Positions 48,640 to 61,100 of a DNA stretch of 64,000 nt are shown piece by piece (the first letter of the stretch is position 1; the number at the start of each line of letters is the position of its first letter). The notes beneath the pieces are model-generated. The model was not told the origin of the DNA. It saw nothing but the letters and a program-made list of their open reading frames with translations, and did no database searches. The position numbers and the translations under genes were made by a program. Source of the DNA: Haberlea rhodopensis (lineage: Eukaryota > Streptophyta > Magnoliopsida > Lamiales > Gesneriaceae); contig CAJQUN010000032.1 in the NCBI GenBank assembly GCA_907163345.1, positions 4,564,424-4,628,423 on the forward strand. The letters are read 5' to 3'.

Positions 48640-48775
48640 AAGCATATGTAGCATACCTATCGTGGCAACAATCTCAGCCAAAGCATATGCCCAACACTGG
48701 CATATCTATCGTAGCACCGATCTCAGCCAAAGCATATGCTACACATCTATCGTGGCATCCCTCTCAACATAATGA
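48640..48775. repeat. Roughly 47- to 50-bp repeat, about 2.7 copies, LARD 3' LTR
   Basis: Copies contain CTATCGTGGCAACAATCTCA and GCCAAAGCATATGC. The partner array is at about 54396-54520. Confidence 0.7.
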
Positions 48776-49054
48776 ATCTAATGAATGTATATGCATATGA
48801 CCACCAATCATATGGTACAATATCCACATCATTATCATACCAATCATATGGTACAATATCCACATCACAATCATATCATATACTCGTAAGTCAATACATA
48901 CCTGTTATGTGACACAAAAGATATAAATTAGACGTCAATGTCTAACCGCCTCGTTGCCCCGTCCCCTGTGATGATGCTATATAAATACCAATAATGCATC
49001 ATGTTATCACAGGCATCAAAATGAAAGTCCACAAAAATTATAACATTTAAGTCT

Positions 49055-49279
49055 ACCGATCGATCGGTCACTCTAGCGATCGATCGGTCTAAACATGCAA
49101 CCCTAGCGATCGATCGGTCAGAACCTAGCGATCGATCGGTATTCAATCTGAATTTCATAAAAAGCTACGGCTTTCGAGCGATCGACCGGTCACCCTCAGC
49201 GATCGATCGCTACATGAACCGCCTTACATTTCCCCTGTATTACCGATCGATCGGTACAATCCTAGCGATCGGTCGGTCG
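49055..49279. promoter_or_regulatory. CGATCGATCG palindrome cluster, LARD 3' LTR
   Basis: Six perfect decamers and two one-base variants, mostly followed by GT (CGATCGATCGGT). Confidence 0.6.
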
Positions 49280-49970
49280 ACAACAGAACTTCAGAACAAT
49301 GACGATTTTTTGATGCTTATCTTCATGGTTCTCAACCTACACCTAAATTTAAACCATCAAAACTCGATATATGCATCCTTTAACATCATATGAACATGTT
49401 TCTATCACAATACAACTTAGTTCATTGAATTCAATAACATATGAATTCCATCTTCCTTCTAACAAATCACATGCTTCTTGAATTGCATGAAGCATCATAA
49501 CTAAATTATTACACCAACTAACTACATAAAGTAGAGTATGCAACTTCTCCTTACCACATACTTCATGTTGAACATGCTTCCAAGCTAGAACCAAGCAAAG
49601 ACACCAAGAGGTTCAAGAGAGCATGTGTAGAGATTTGTAGGTGAGTTTAGGTGAGTTGTGTGTCTTCATAATCTGATTTGTAAGTTAAATACTATACCTC
49701 TCAAATGAAATGAAATCCCACTTACATAACAATGAAATTCACATCAAATGACCCTTACATTCACATGGAATTTCAGGCACATATACATGCCAAATTCAAA
49801 TGTACATGTCTTATTACCTATGTTCTCCACTCCACATATATCATGTTTGCCTATATTTATCATTTCTCAACTTCGGTTCCACCCAAAATCGAATCCACGT
49901 CATACCGTCATTATCACATAATTACCCAATCATTAAATAAATCATGTATAATTAATGTCTAGGCATTACA

Positions 49971-52900
49971 AATCTCCCATACTAATGGAATTTCGTCCTT
50001 GAAATTGAATCATGTAGGCAAAACACAATAGTAACTATACACACATTTCCATGAATGAGGCACCAATGTAATTTAAAACATCAACTTACCGGCATTGCAG
50101 CATTGCAATAAACAGAGTAAAAATAACCATACCAGACAATAACTTAGGATCCTGCAGTATCATAGGTTGACGATGGCGCACATAGCAGCTCCGTCAATCC
50201 TCTGCTTATCATACAGAATCGTGAGATCTTATGTTCCGGTATATCTGACAATCTGCTCTAGGAAAGATCCGAACTGATCGTGTCATCCATATACCAATCA
50301 CTGAAAATTGTAATATCCCACGGTATATGCCAATATATCAATACAAGCGGTCACAACATACAATCCCTAACTCTGCATCATAGTCGTTCTGTCCTGGCTC
50401 TTTATCAAGCAAGATGAACACTCTACCAAACTGGACCAAACCCTTTCATCAACCAATGTGTCAGAATACATTGTCATAACAAGGACGATGCATGAAAGCG
50501 ACACTGTGTAGATTTATCTGTTCCACTTGTCTCAGACAAGTCAACAGTCTAAGGCAAGAATGCGTAACATCCGTGATCATACACCACCATTGTAGCAAGT
50601 GTCAATGTTAAGTCACAACTTGCCCATTCATTTTATTTGCTTGGTGCTCCGTGCTTGACAAATCCTTTCTCTGGATACCAATGATACGTTAAATATATAT
50701 TAGACAACCAACCTCAACTTTGACAACTTCATCTTCACTTCACTCTCGTATAAACAGAGATTCTCCCCACACCAACAATTAGGTGAACATATCTTGCTTT
50801 CACCAATTTCCAGTAGTTCCGTAGTACTTTCCAAACTATTATCTTCATAAAGCAGATGTAAACAGAGCTATCACCGCTCTCACACTCAATCACTTGTGTT
50901 TGACACTGCAAGTATACAGCGTGTCAACCACAATGTTTCCATCTAATAGACTCTGTCAACTTTGCACCCAACCTCTCTCTCCCATTCCATAACTAATGGA
51001 ACTAGTACAGTATAAGGTAGATCGGTTGCTAACAAAAGCGAGCAACCCTCAATCACGCAACAACACAAACAACATAACGACTCAATTGTCCTCACAGTGT
51101 AGGCTCACCCAAGAGATCATGGTTGCAATAGTTGACCGGCATACTCACAACATGGTATACCAAATAGATAGTGTCCACCAGAACCTTGTACAACACTCTG
51201 GTACATACACAATTCAGCACAACCTTTTCAGGCCTCATTAATCTTTGTGCGTCATTCAGTCCATCACAATGATCATTCTGACATCCGATATAATATTCTC
51301 CACATAGTTGACATGAATTGATAGCACAAGGACCCAGAAATGTTCTGCATTTCTATTATTACCTTTCTTTGATCACCTATGCCCTCGAGAGTATTATTCT
51401 CAAGGATTCCACAAAATCAAGAGATCCAGTACATGATACACACTGCTAGATCCTCCACCAGTATACACCGGTAAACATATACAACGTACTCGATGACAAA
51501 GAAACACATCGAGAATACTGGTATTCCAAGCTCAATTCACCCTGGATATCTCCATCAACAAGATGGTAAAGATACATCAAATAACAAACGATATCACAAT
51601 AACTCAACACATGAAAGAGTCACAACAGGAAGTTTCATGCTTCCTTTCGTACCAGAAAACCCATCATGCATATACCATTTCCAAGTCCGAAACAGCCACA
51701 TCAAATGCGTTCATAAGACTGTTAAGTGAAGCATATGCAATCCAATTTCCACAGTGATTGATGCACTAAACTCCACACGGTCCAGACAACTTTTCACGCA
51801 TTCACATTCAATTCTTCACTATCATACGATCTCACCAATACTATGAATACTATCAACTAGCAATGTCATGATAGTTTGTCAAATAGGAAACATCATATAT
51901 CCAACCCACATTAGCAATGACACATGTACTACATGGTACAATTCAACTACATACCTGATAGTGTACGATTACTTCTATCAATCCTTCTTACATCTGGTAT
52001 GCAATAAATATATAGTCCACAATGCTTGGGACGTAGCAACATAAAATGTACTGACGACTATACTGAATTGATACAATGTCTCTGACACAAATACCAAAAT
52101 GGTACCGTGCTTTTCAAAGCAAGTACTTCACTATGACCATACAATTCCACCTGTAAGACTACAATCATAGAGAATAAGAAACATCATATTCTCAACATCA
52201 CTTCCATAATCTCTATTCTTTCCGACATCGCTCAATCCCATGCAATGTTCATATCAACCCACTCCGTGCCAAGACACACATATAGTACATCCGACGATGC
52301 AGTCCATAGAACCATATACCATAATATACATTCTGCAACAGACGTACTCCACTTCATCCGCTCATATCAGTCTCAGACATCCATTCATATCCCATTCCGT
52401 TCACAAATTTCCATAGAAATATTCATATATCTCTTTCTCTTTCTCACCACACATTCTACCAATGGTATCAGTACCCATCATCTTAATATGATTGTCACCA
52501 TACGATATTGGCACGTGTTACCTTGTGATACACAACCCCTCGCCAATCAATGACATTCTATTCTCATACCAAATAGTAACAAGATCAAGTACCGATTCTC
52601 TATCGTCCAGTACGCCATATATCATATCTGGCAAATACGATGAGCATCAGTTTCCCCATCTCCCAAACCCTACAACACATTCACAAGTAGTACAGGGAAT
52701 AACTCGAGTCCGAAAGCACCATCCAGACCTCTATTCCCTAGCCCACATAAGTCAATAAGAACAGAACGAGAAACAAACGCGTATAATGCCAGTCACATAA
52801 TCCTAATGACTTAGAAACACAATCTGACGAGATCCCAGATTCATAGTCTCACTGTCCCTGATTGTGCACCGCTCTATCAGTACTCAGCATCTATGGCGTA

Positions 52901-53847
52901 TCATTACCGAACTCTCAAATGGTGTATCTCAGTTCCACCATATCCCGGTTCAGCTTTCCTTATCATATCATTCTCCACAAACATAGAGTTCAGCACAATA
53001 ACCACACACACACATCTGAGGTCCTAAACCCCTTACACATGTTGTCCAAAGAACAACAATGAAAAGATAACCATCAATACCGTGGTCTCATGACCGAACG
53101 CTTGCCTCTGATGACAACAACACATCATAGGACATGAAACTCAATTTCGATACATGTGCTGTCTGATTCACATACATACTGAGCTTGCCAAAACCAATAT
53201 CCAAGCATCACACTCCAATAACTCCTCTATTGATAGTTCACATTCAGAAGTGACAATTCACATTCAGTCCACACATGTGTACACACAACTCAAACACAGA
53301 GTGACTTTCGGCACTTTCGTTATTGCCCCTGTATTATATACAATCCACCAGATAACAATGACTGTTATCCTCACAAACATTTTCATTGTGTCATCAGCAA
53401 CAACTCATCATATGAAGACATCCATACCACCATCAGTTCTCACACGCAGTCTCATTCAGACTGACTTTGCACATGGAGCTGATACCAAAATTTGGTTCCC
53501 ACGCTCCAACCACTCCGCAACTTGTTCCTCAAATTCCGTATCAAATACATATCGTTCACAACTGAATGATTGGGAAGCCTCCAGAGAAACATCTCATGTC
53601 CCCCTGACAAATGGTAATACAGAAAACCGGTATACCAATCACAGGTACACACACAACATCCCTTGTGACATTCATAGGGATTCTTACCATTTCATGCTAC
53701 CATACTGCAAATACAGTTTACCAACAACAACAAATATATAAAGCATGTTGGTATAACATTATATCATGGCTCATAACATGCTTTCAACGTATTAGGTAAC
53801 TCCCTAATACCTTCTTCTACCCTTGTTCACCCCGTTCTCGAACCACT
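49971..53847 (-). other. LARD internal region: decayed gypsy, no intact gene
   Basis: The left end (49985-50290) follows the GypC pol 3' end block by block: ATTTCGTCCTTGAAAT, CATACCAGACAATAACTTAG, GCAGTATCAT, then a TCTGCTCTAGGAA-type block near 50252. The right end near 53495-53550 (CGCTCCAACCACTCCGCAAC) resembles the gag WLERI region, and 53805-53847 matches the gag-PBS spacer. Between, homology is too faint to place domains by eye. The longest open frames (for example 53154-53741, plus strand) are low-complexity and antisense to the element, so I do not call them genes. Confidence 0.75.
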
Positions 53848-53859
53848 GCTCTGATACCA
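53848..53859 (-). other. LARD primer-binding site
   Basis: Intact TGGTATCAGAGC on the minus strand, four bases inside the LTR at 53864. Its preservation beside dead coding sequence suggests selection for replication in trans. Confidence 0.9.
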
Positions 53860-53863
53860 CTAA

Positions 53864-55723
53864 TGTGGGGTCCTCGTTACTTAATCCATTATGTATCAGT
53901 TTATTATACATATGTGAGTAAGAATTAAGTAAAACATACACTGATTAAGAGTTTACTCATGTAGGTTGTTACAATACTTACACAACATAAAACAACCTAG
54001 ACTAGTACAACTCATATGCAGTGGTTCAACTCGCAGCGGAATAGACTCACAATCCCGTCCTCCCACGTGTATGAGTCCCTACAGAAACAATCGCACAACA
54101 TGAGTATAGATAAACAACCATCCCAGTGCGATATCAATAAAAAACATAAACGATAAAGCACTATAACATCAAATGTGATTGTTCTGTATCATGCATCATC
54201 AAATGCAAATATGTCATGACATGTCTCATCCTCATCCTGTTATAACCAGACCAATATGATATGCCTATCTCAGCTCAATATGTCAGTGGAACCTCCTCAC
54301 ATCTTCATATTAGCAGCACATATAATAGTACCGTCCTTGCATGTTATAACAGCCAGAGTATATACCCAACCGACGTATATCTCTCATGCCAAAACATATG
54401 TAGCATACCTATCGTGGCAACAATCCTGGCCAAAACATATGCCCAACACTGGCATATCTATCGTGGCACCGATCTCAGCGAAATCATATGCTACACATCT
54501 ATCGTGGTATCCCTCTCAACATAATGAATCTCATGAATGTATATGCATATGACCACCAATCATATGGTACAATATTCACATCATTATCATACCAATCATA
54601 TGGTACAATATCCACATCATAATCATATCATATACTCGTACGTCAATACGTACCTGTTATGTGACACAAAAGATATAAATTAGACGTCAATGTCTAACCG
54701 CCTTGTTGCCCCGTCCCCTGTGATGATGCTACATAAATACCAATAATGCATCATGTTATCACAGGCATCAAAATCAAAGTCCATAAAAATTATAACATTT
54801 AAGTCTACCGATCGATCGGTCACTCTAGCGATCGATCGGTCCAAACATGCAACCCTAGCGATCGATCGGTCAGAACCTAGCGATCGATCGGTATTCAATC
54901 TGAATTTCATAAAAAGCTACGGTATTCGAGCGATCGATCGGTCTCTCTCAGCGATCGATCGCTACATGAACCGCCTTACATTTCCCCTGTCTTACCGATC
55001 GATCGGTACAATCCTAGCGATCGATCGGTCGACAACAGAACTTCAGAACAATGACGATTTTTTATGCTTATCTTCATGGTTCTCAACCTACACCTAAATT
55101 TAAACCATCAAAACTTGATATATGCATACTTTAACGTCATATGAACATGTTTCTATCAAAATACAACTTAGTTCATTGAACTCAATAACATATGAATTCC
55201 ATCTTCCTTCTAACAAATCACATGCTTCTTGAATTGCGTACAAAGCAGCATAATTAAGTTATTACACCAACTAACTACATAAAGTAGAGTATGCAACTTC
55301 TCCTTACCACATACTTCATGTTGAACATGCTTCCAAGCTAGAACCAAGCAAAGACACCAAGAGGTTCAAGAGAGCATGTGTAGAGATTTGTAGGTGAGTG
55401 TAGGTGAGTTGTGTGTCTTCATAATCTGATTTGTATGTTAAATACTATACCTCTCAAATGAAATGAAATCCCACTTACATGCCAATGAAATTCACATCAA
55501 ATGACCCTTACATTCACATGGAATTTCAGGCACATATACATGCCAAATTCAAATGTACATGTCTTATTACCTATGTTCTCCACTCCACATATATCATGTT
55601 TGCCTATATTTATCATTTCTCAACTTCGGTTCCACCCAAAATCGAATCCACGTCATACCGTCATTATCACATAATTACCCAATCATTAAATAAATCATGT
55701 ATAATTAATGTATAGGCATTACA
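53864..55723 (-). repeat. LARD 5' LTR (1,860 bp)
   Basis: Near-identical partner of 48113-49970, with the same repeat (54396-54520) and palindrome cluster (54807-55031). Confidence 0.92.
54807..55031. promoter_or_regulatory. CGATCGATCG palindrome cluster, LARD 5' LTR
   Basis: Eight perfect decamers; the two sites that vary in the 3' LTR are perfect here. Confidence 0.6.
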
Positions 55724-55728
55724 GTTTT

Positions 55729-56333
55729 CATCACCACTTTGGTGAAGTCAGCCCAACAATGGTTCAATCAGCTCAAACCAGGTTCCATAACCTCCTTCTT
55801 AGAGTTCAGCTCGATTTTTCTTCACCAGTTTACCAGCAGTAAGTGGTACAAGAAGACCTCGTTAAGTCTGTTTGAGATAAAACAAGTAGATGGCGAGCCT
55901 CTTCGAGAGTATATTCGGCGCTTTAATGGCGTTAGCCTGGAGGCTGCATGTCCATCAGAAAATTTGATCAGCTCATTCACCCAAGGCTTGAAGGCAGGGG
56001 AGTTTTTTCGGTCTTTGGTCAAAAGACCTCCCATCAAGTATGATGATTTACTAACGCGGGCCGAGAAATATATCAATGTTGAAGAAGCTCAGGGAATGAG
56101 AAGAAAGGAAGGAGCAAAAGTCGGTGACAAGCATTCAGGTCAACGGAAAAGAGGCCCGCTGAAGACGTCAGACTCGGGCATTTCTCCCATTTTACTCCTC
56201 TGAAGATCGCTAAAGAACAGACAATCCGGATTTGTGAAGAACAACGCCCTCAAAAATCACCCCTAACCAAAGAAGGCCTAAGCAGGGTAGCCATGGAAAA
56301 ATACTGTGATTTCAGGGCTATAGCTTCCACATT
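55729..56333 (+). pseudogene. Tat-like gag, capsid part
   Basis: Continues the gag interrupted at 48112, in the same frame once one copy of the target duplication is discounted. Retrotrans_gag-type capsid: SAQQWFNQLKPGSITSFLEF, LFEIKQVDGEPLREYIRRF, TQGLKAGEFFRSL, and LLTRAEKYINVEEA. The open frame ends at 56203 after a frameshift; the conserved tail (LKIAKEQTIRICEEQ, then MEKYCDF) is readable in another frame to 56333, where a gypsy LTR cuts it. Confidence 0.82.
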
Positions 56334-56648
56334 TGTGATATCCCCAAAATGATTATGTGATTTTAATCATTAATTAAATTATGATGATTTTGGTGTTAAT
56401 TCATGGGATTGAATTAATATTATTGAGGAGATGCATATCAGGGTGCATGTGTTATATGTTGGGATTTTGGGGTTGTGGCATGATTATTTGGGGTTTGTGT
56501 TATTTGTTTTGGTGAAGCATGTTTAAATGGGAATTGAAGTATTTTATTGAGAAAATACTATAAATATCATGTGAAGATATTTTAATACATCGTGCTAAAT
56601 ACCGGGACCAAAACATAACACATCATACCACCCAACACCCAACCACCC
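56334..56648 (+). repeat. GypC-family LTR start, plus strand, cut by CopB
   Basis: TGTGATATCCCCAAAATGAT onward matches the complement of the GypC LTR from its U3 end, to the G-rich point (here CCCACCCTG). CopB interrupts at 56649 and the rest lies beyond the window. Whether it is a solo LTR or a full element cannot be told. Confidence 0.85.
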
Positions 56649-58137
56649 TGTAAGTAATCAATGAGCATACAACGCAGCGGAATAAAATTTTATTGATTAC
56701 TAACCAGCAGATCTATACATAGGATTCATATCGGATAAAGGTATTACAAGTGTCTTACCCTTGTAGCGTGTTTGAAGCAGAATCCACGGAGCAGCACCAC
56801 GTCCTACGCCTTCTCCGAGTCACTAGCAAAACTCAATGAGTTTTGCCTCAACGGTATCCACACGATCAAATCGGGTGAAGGGATAGTTTAATAACAAGTT
56901 GCCAGACCAGTTATTAAACCAATACACGAAGCACACTCTGATTCCCAATCGAATGATGGCACAATACCACCAAGAACCACACGGCTATGATGGAGGCCGA
57001 GAGTTCGAGATGGTGCGGCCGAGAGCTCCAAAGAATTTTAGGTTTAATGATATAAAATTGTGTCTTACAATTAAATCATAACCTTGTATTTATATTAAAA
57101 GGCTTTTAATTAAGGTTCAAGACTTTCTTAAAGTCTTATGGGCCCAAACCCATGATTTAATTAAAACCTTTTAATCACTTAATTAAGACTCTTCTTAATT
57201 AATTAATTCATCCAATGAATTTAATTTCCCTTCTCGATTTAATCTTTTGTGCGACCCGATAGGATCTTGTAATGTTGGCAGTGACACAAAATCTCATTTT
57301 ATGTCGCAAGCATTGAGCGGTATCTAGCAACACATCAATGCTACCCAAATTACAAGAATGTCAATGACTCGACATAACCTTTAGAACTTGTGATAATATT
57401 AATCATGTAACTTAATCACTTTGTCCTTTGTGTTTAGATTGAACACGAGTCATGGAATAGTCATACTCGTATATCCAATCTTTATTTCTTGATCCCCAAG
57501 TAGAACTAGAATAAACGAATAAGCTCGATATCTCATATCGACTCATTCGAGCATGGCCATGCATTTTAGTTCTCACTTGATCAAGGGCCTAACACATCTC
57601 CTGTTATATAGGAGGGACAAATCCTATCTCGATCAGTCAACATCCCTCTACCTAATTCGTAGTGTATCCAACAGTCGCCTTTATAGTATACCCTGTTATG
57701 GGTAACGTTTGACGATATCAAGATACATAACTCCTTATGTTGGGATCTGTGATGATCACAAGTCGTAAGGATTACATACATTATTATCACTATGAGAATT
57801 ACATATGACGATCATATAACTATCCATGTTGCATTCTCATGGTGGGTCTGTCCAGTACATCGTTCTCTAACATGTACCCATATGTTGATTTGATATCTCA
57901 TATCAATGAACAATTCATCGATCAACACATACTAGTCTCTACGTATTATCATTATCCCTTTCATGATAATACTTGACTAGGGACATCTTTAAGAATAATA
58001 CAATATTATTCTAAGGACATTAACATATATATTAATTCACATTGCACAGTTAAAAGAATATTATATAATAATGAATTGCCATTCATAAAATCATATTACA
58101 TTGTATGTCATAAACAATCTTAGGGCATATCCCAACA
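56649..58137 (-). repeat. CopB 3' LTR (1,489 bp)
   Basis: TGTAAGTAATCAATGAGCAT start, GGGCATATCCCAACA end, then AATCTCCCACTTGCACTAAG (PPT complement). Confidence 0.93.
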
Positions 58138-58152
58138 AATCTCCCACTTGCA

Positions 58153-61100
58153 CTAAGACCACTCAGACATATACCTAATGCCTAGAGATCTAGTATGACG
58201 ATCATGCTTCTGCTGTGACAGTGGCTTCGTCAATGGGTCAGATACATTATCATCTGTTGGTACTTTGCATATTTTAACATCTCCCCTTTCAACGATTTCT
58301 CGAATGAAATGGAACCGCCTAAGTATGTGTTTGGATCTTTGGTGAGATCTTGGTTCCTTAGCTAATGCGATCGCTCCATTGTTGTCACAATAGAGTTCTA
58401 TCGGATCTTTAATGCTAGGCACCACTCCAAGTTCAGAAATGAACTTCCTCATCCAAACAGCTTCCTTTGCTGCATCCGAGGCAGCAATATACTCAGCTTC
58501 CGTTGTAGAATCGGCTACTGTTTCTTGCTTTGAACTCTTCCAGCTCACAGCACCTCCATTTAGGCAATACACATATCCAGATTGCGATCGAAAATCATCT
58601 TTGTCGGTTTGGAAGCTTGCATCAGTGTAACCCATTACATTGAGCTCTTCCTCACCTCCATAAATCAAGAATGTATCCTTAGTCCTTCTCAAGTACTTCA
58701 GGATGTTCTTGACAGCAATCCAATGACCTTCACCTGGATCAACTTGATATCAGCTCGTCATGCTCAAAGCATACGATACATCGGGACGAGTACATATCAT
58801 GGCATACATGATAGATCCAATAGCTGACGCGTATGGAATCTTACTCATGCGTTGTCTCTCATCTGGTGTTGAAGGACACTGTTCCTTCGAGAGATAAATG
58901 CCATGCGTCATAGGAACGAATCCTTTCTTTGATTCTTGCATGCTAAACCTTTTAAGCACCTTGTCTATGTATGTACTTTGACTTAGACCAAGAAGCCTTC
59001 TCGATCTATCTCTATAGATCTTGATTCCTAATACATAGGTGGCTTCTCCCAAGTCTTTCATCGAAAAGCAATTCCCTAGCCAAATCTTTACAGATTGCAA
59101 GGCAGGGATATCATTTCCAATAAGAAGTATGTCATCTACATACAACACTAGGAAAATGATTACGCTCCCACTGACCTTCTTGTAGACACAAGGTTCATCT
59201 TCGTTTTTGATAAAACCAAACTCTTTGATTGCATCATCAAAACGAAGATTCCAACTCCGAGAAGCTTGCTTCAATCCATAAATGGATCGTTGTAGCTTGC
59301 ATATCTTTCCAGCATCCTTTGGATCGACAAAACCCTCGGGCTGTGTCATGTACACATCCTCGAGCAGATTTCCATTAAGGAAAGCTGTTTTGACATCCAT
59401 CTGCCAGATTTCATAATCATGAAATGCAGCTATTGCAAGTAAGATCCTTATGGATTTAACCATGGCCACTGGTGAAAAGGTTTCATCATAGTCAATACCA
59501 TGAATTTGTTTGAATCCTTTTGCAACCAGCCGACCTTTATAGGTTTGTACGTTACCATCCATATCGGTCTTTTTCTTGAAAATCCATTTGCACCCTATGG
59601 GTCGTACCCCTTCAGGTGGATCAACCAAAGTCCATATTTGGTTTGCATACATGGATTCCATCTCAGATTTCATGGCCTCTTGCCATTTCTCAGAATCATT
59701 GCCCATTATAGCTTGTTGATAAGATGACGGCTCATCATCATCAATAAGTAGTAAGTCACCTTGTTGAGTCACAAGAAATCCATATCTCTGTGGCTCCCGG
59801 TGTTCTCTTACAGACCTACGCTGGGCTTGTGTCTCTTGAGCAGGTGCTTCTTCCACAACAGCTTGCGGTGCCTGCTCTGTTTCCATCTCAATCTCAGGTT
59901 CAGTGTTTTCTTGTGGTTGAACTTCACTAAGTTCTATTTTTCTCCCACTGGTTTTTCTAGAAATAAATTCTCTTTCAAGAAATACACCAGTCCGAGCAAC
60001 AACTACTTTGTTCTCGGTGGGATAGTAGAAATAGTATCCTTTCGTTTCCTTAGGATACCCCACAAATAAACACTTATCAGATTTGGGTCCAAGTTTGTTA
60101 GTGGCGTGACGTCTAACGAAAGCCTCACAACCCCAAATCTTCATAAAAGACATACTAGGACGCTTCCCAGTCCATATCTCATATGGTGTCTTTTCCACTG
60201 ATTTAGATGGAACACGGTTCAGTAAGAAAATCGTTGTTTCTAGAGCGTGTCCCCAAAACGATATCGGAAGATCTGCATGACTCATCATTGATCTAACCAA
60301 GTCTAACAAGGTTCGATTTCTCCTCTCGGATACACCATTCCATTGTGGAGTATACGGAGGAGTGAGTTGTGGGACTATCCCACACTCCTTTAGATAGTCA
60401 TGAAACTCTTGGCTTAAGTATTCTCCTCCTCCATCTGATCGAAGGATTTTGATACTTTTGCCAAGTTGGTTTTGTACTTCATTCTTGAAATCTTTGAACT
60501 TTTCAAAGGTTTCATGCTTATGTTTCATTAGGTACACATACCCATATCTACTAAGGTCATCAGTAAATGTAACGAAGTATTGAAAACCACCTCTAGCTTG
60601 TGTACTTATTGGTCCACATACATCACTATGTATTAGTCCCAATAAAACATTTGCCCTTTCAACATGTCCCTTGAAAGGGGCTTTAGTCATCTTGCCCATT
60701 AAACAAGATTCGCATGTTTCATATGATTCAAAATCAAATGAATCTAATACTCCATCCTTATGAAGTTTAGATATGCGGTTCTCGTTTATGTGGCCCAAGC
60801 GACAGTGCCAGAGATAAGTCGGATTACAATCATTATTTTTAATCCTTTTAGTATTTATGTTATAGATAGGCATATCAAGATTTAATACATAAAGACCATT
60901 CACCATTTGTGCACTAGCATAAAACATATCATTTAAATAAATGGAACAACAGTTGTCCTTTATAATAAATGAAAATCCATACTTGTCCAAACAAGAAATA
61001 GAAATAATGTTTTTGGTAATTGAAGGCACAAAATAACAATCTTTTAAAATCAATGATAAACCAGAAGGCAAAGATAAATGATAATCCCCTATAGCTAATG

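Larger units (their letters stand above)
48113..49970 (-). repeat. LARD 3' LTR (1,858 bp)
   Basis: TGTGGGGTCCTCGTTAC start, GGCATTACA end, then AATCTCCCATACTAATGG (PPT complement). Has its own minisatellite near 48640-48775, a palindrome cluster and the AAAAGCTACGGCTTT dyad near 49159-49174. Confidence 0.92.
48113..55723 (-). mobile_element. LARD: non-autonomous gypsy derivative with near-identical LTRs
   Basis: 7,611 bp. LTRs 48113-49970 (1,858 bp) and 53864-55723 (1,860 bp), PBS 53848-53859, and target duplication 'gtttt' (48108-48112 and 55724-55728) within the Tat-like gag. The 3.9-kb internal region has no long ORF on either strand, but its two ends resemble the ends of GypC/GypE internal regions, so it is a decayed gypsy genome. 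I see about four mismatches in the first 250 bp of the LTR pair, so transposition is recent relative to coding decay. Confidence 0.9.
47070..56333 (+). mobile_element. Tat-like gypsy element, partial, carrying the LARD
   Basis: Plus-strand element with an LTR remnant (to 47562), primer region, and gag in two pieces (47607-48112 and 55729-56333) split by the LARD. It is cut at 56334 by a GypC-type LTR before pol. The sequence just after the LTR, CGGCGCCGTCTGTGGGAA, is close to the primer region known from Tat-lineage elements. The left boundary is uncertain; upstream U3 is missing. Confidence 0.7.

Noticed and set aside
53154..53741. 195-residue plus-strand ORF in the LARD interior
   Set aside because: Antisense to the element, low complexity (Thr/Ser/His/Ile-rich), no motif. 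Decayed pol/gag on the other strand explains the sequence.
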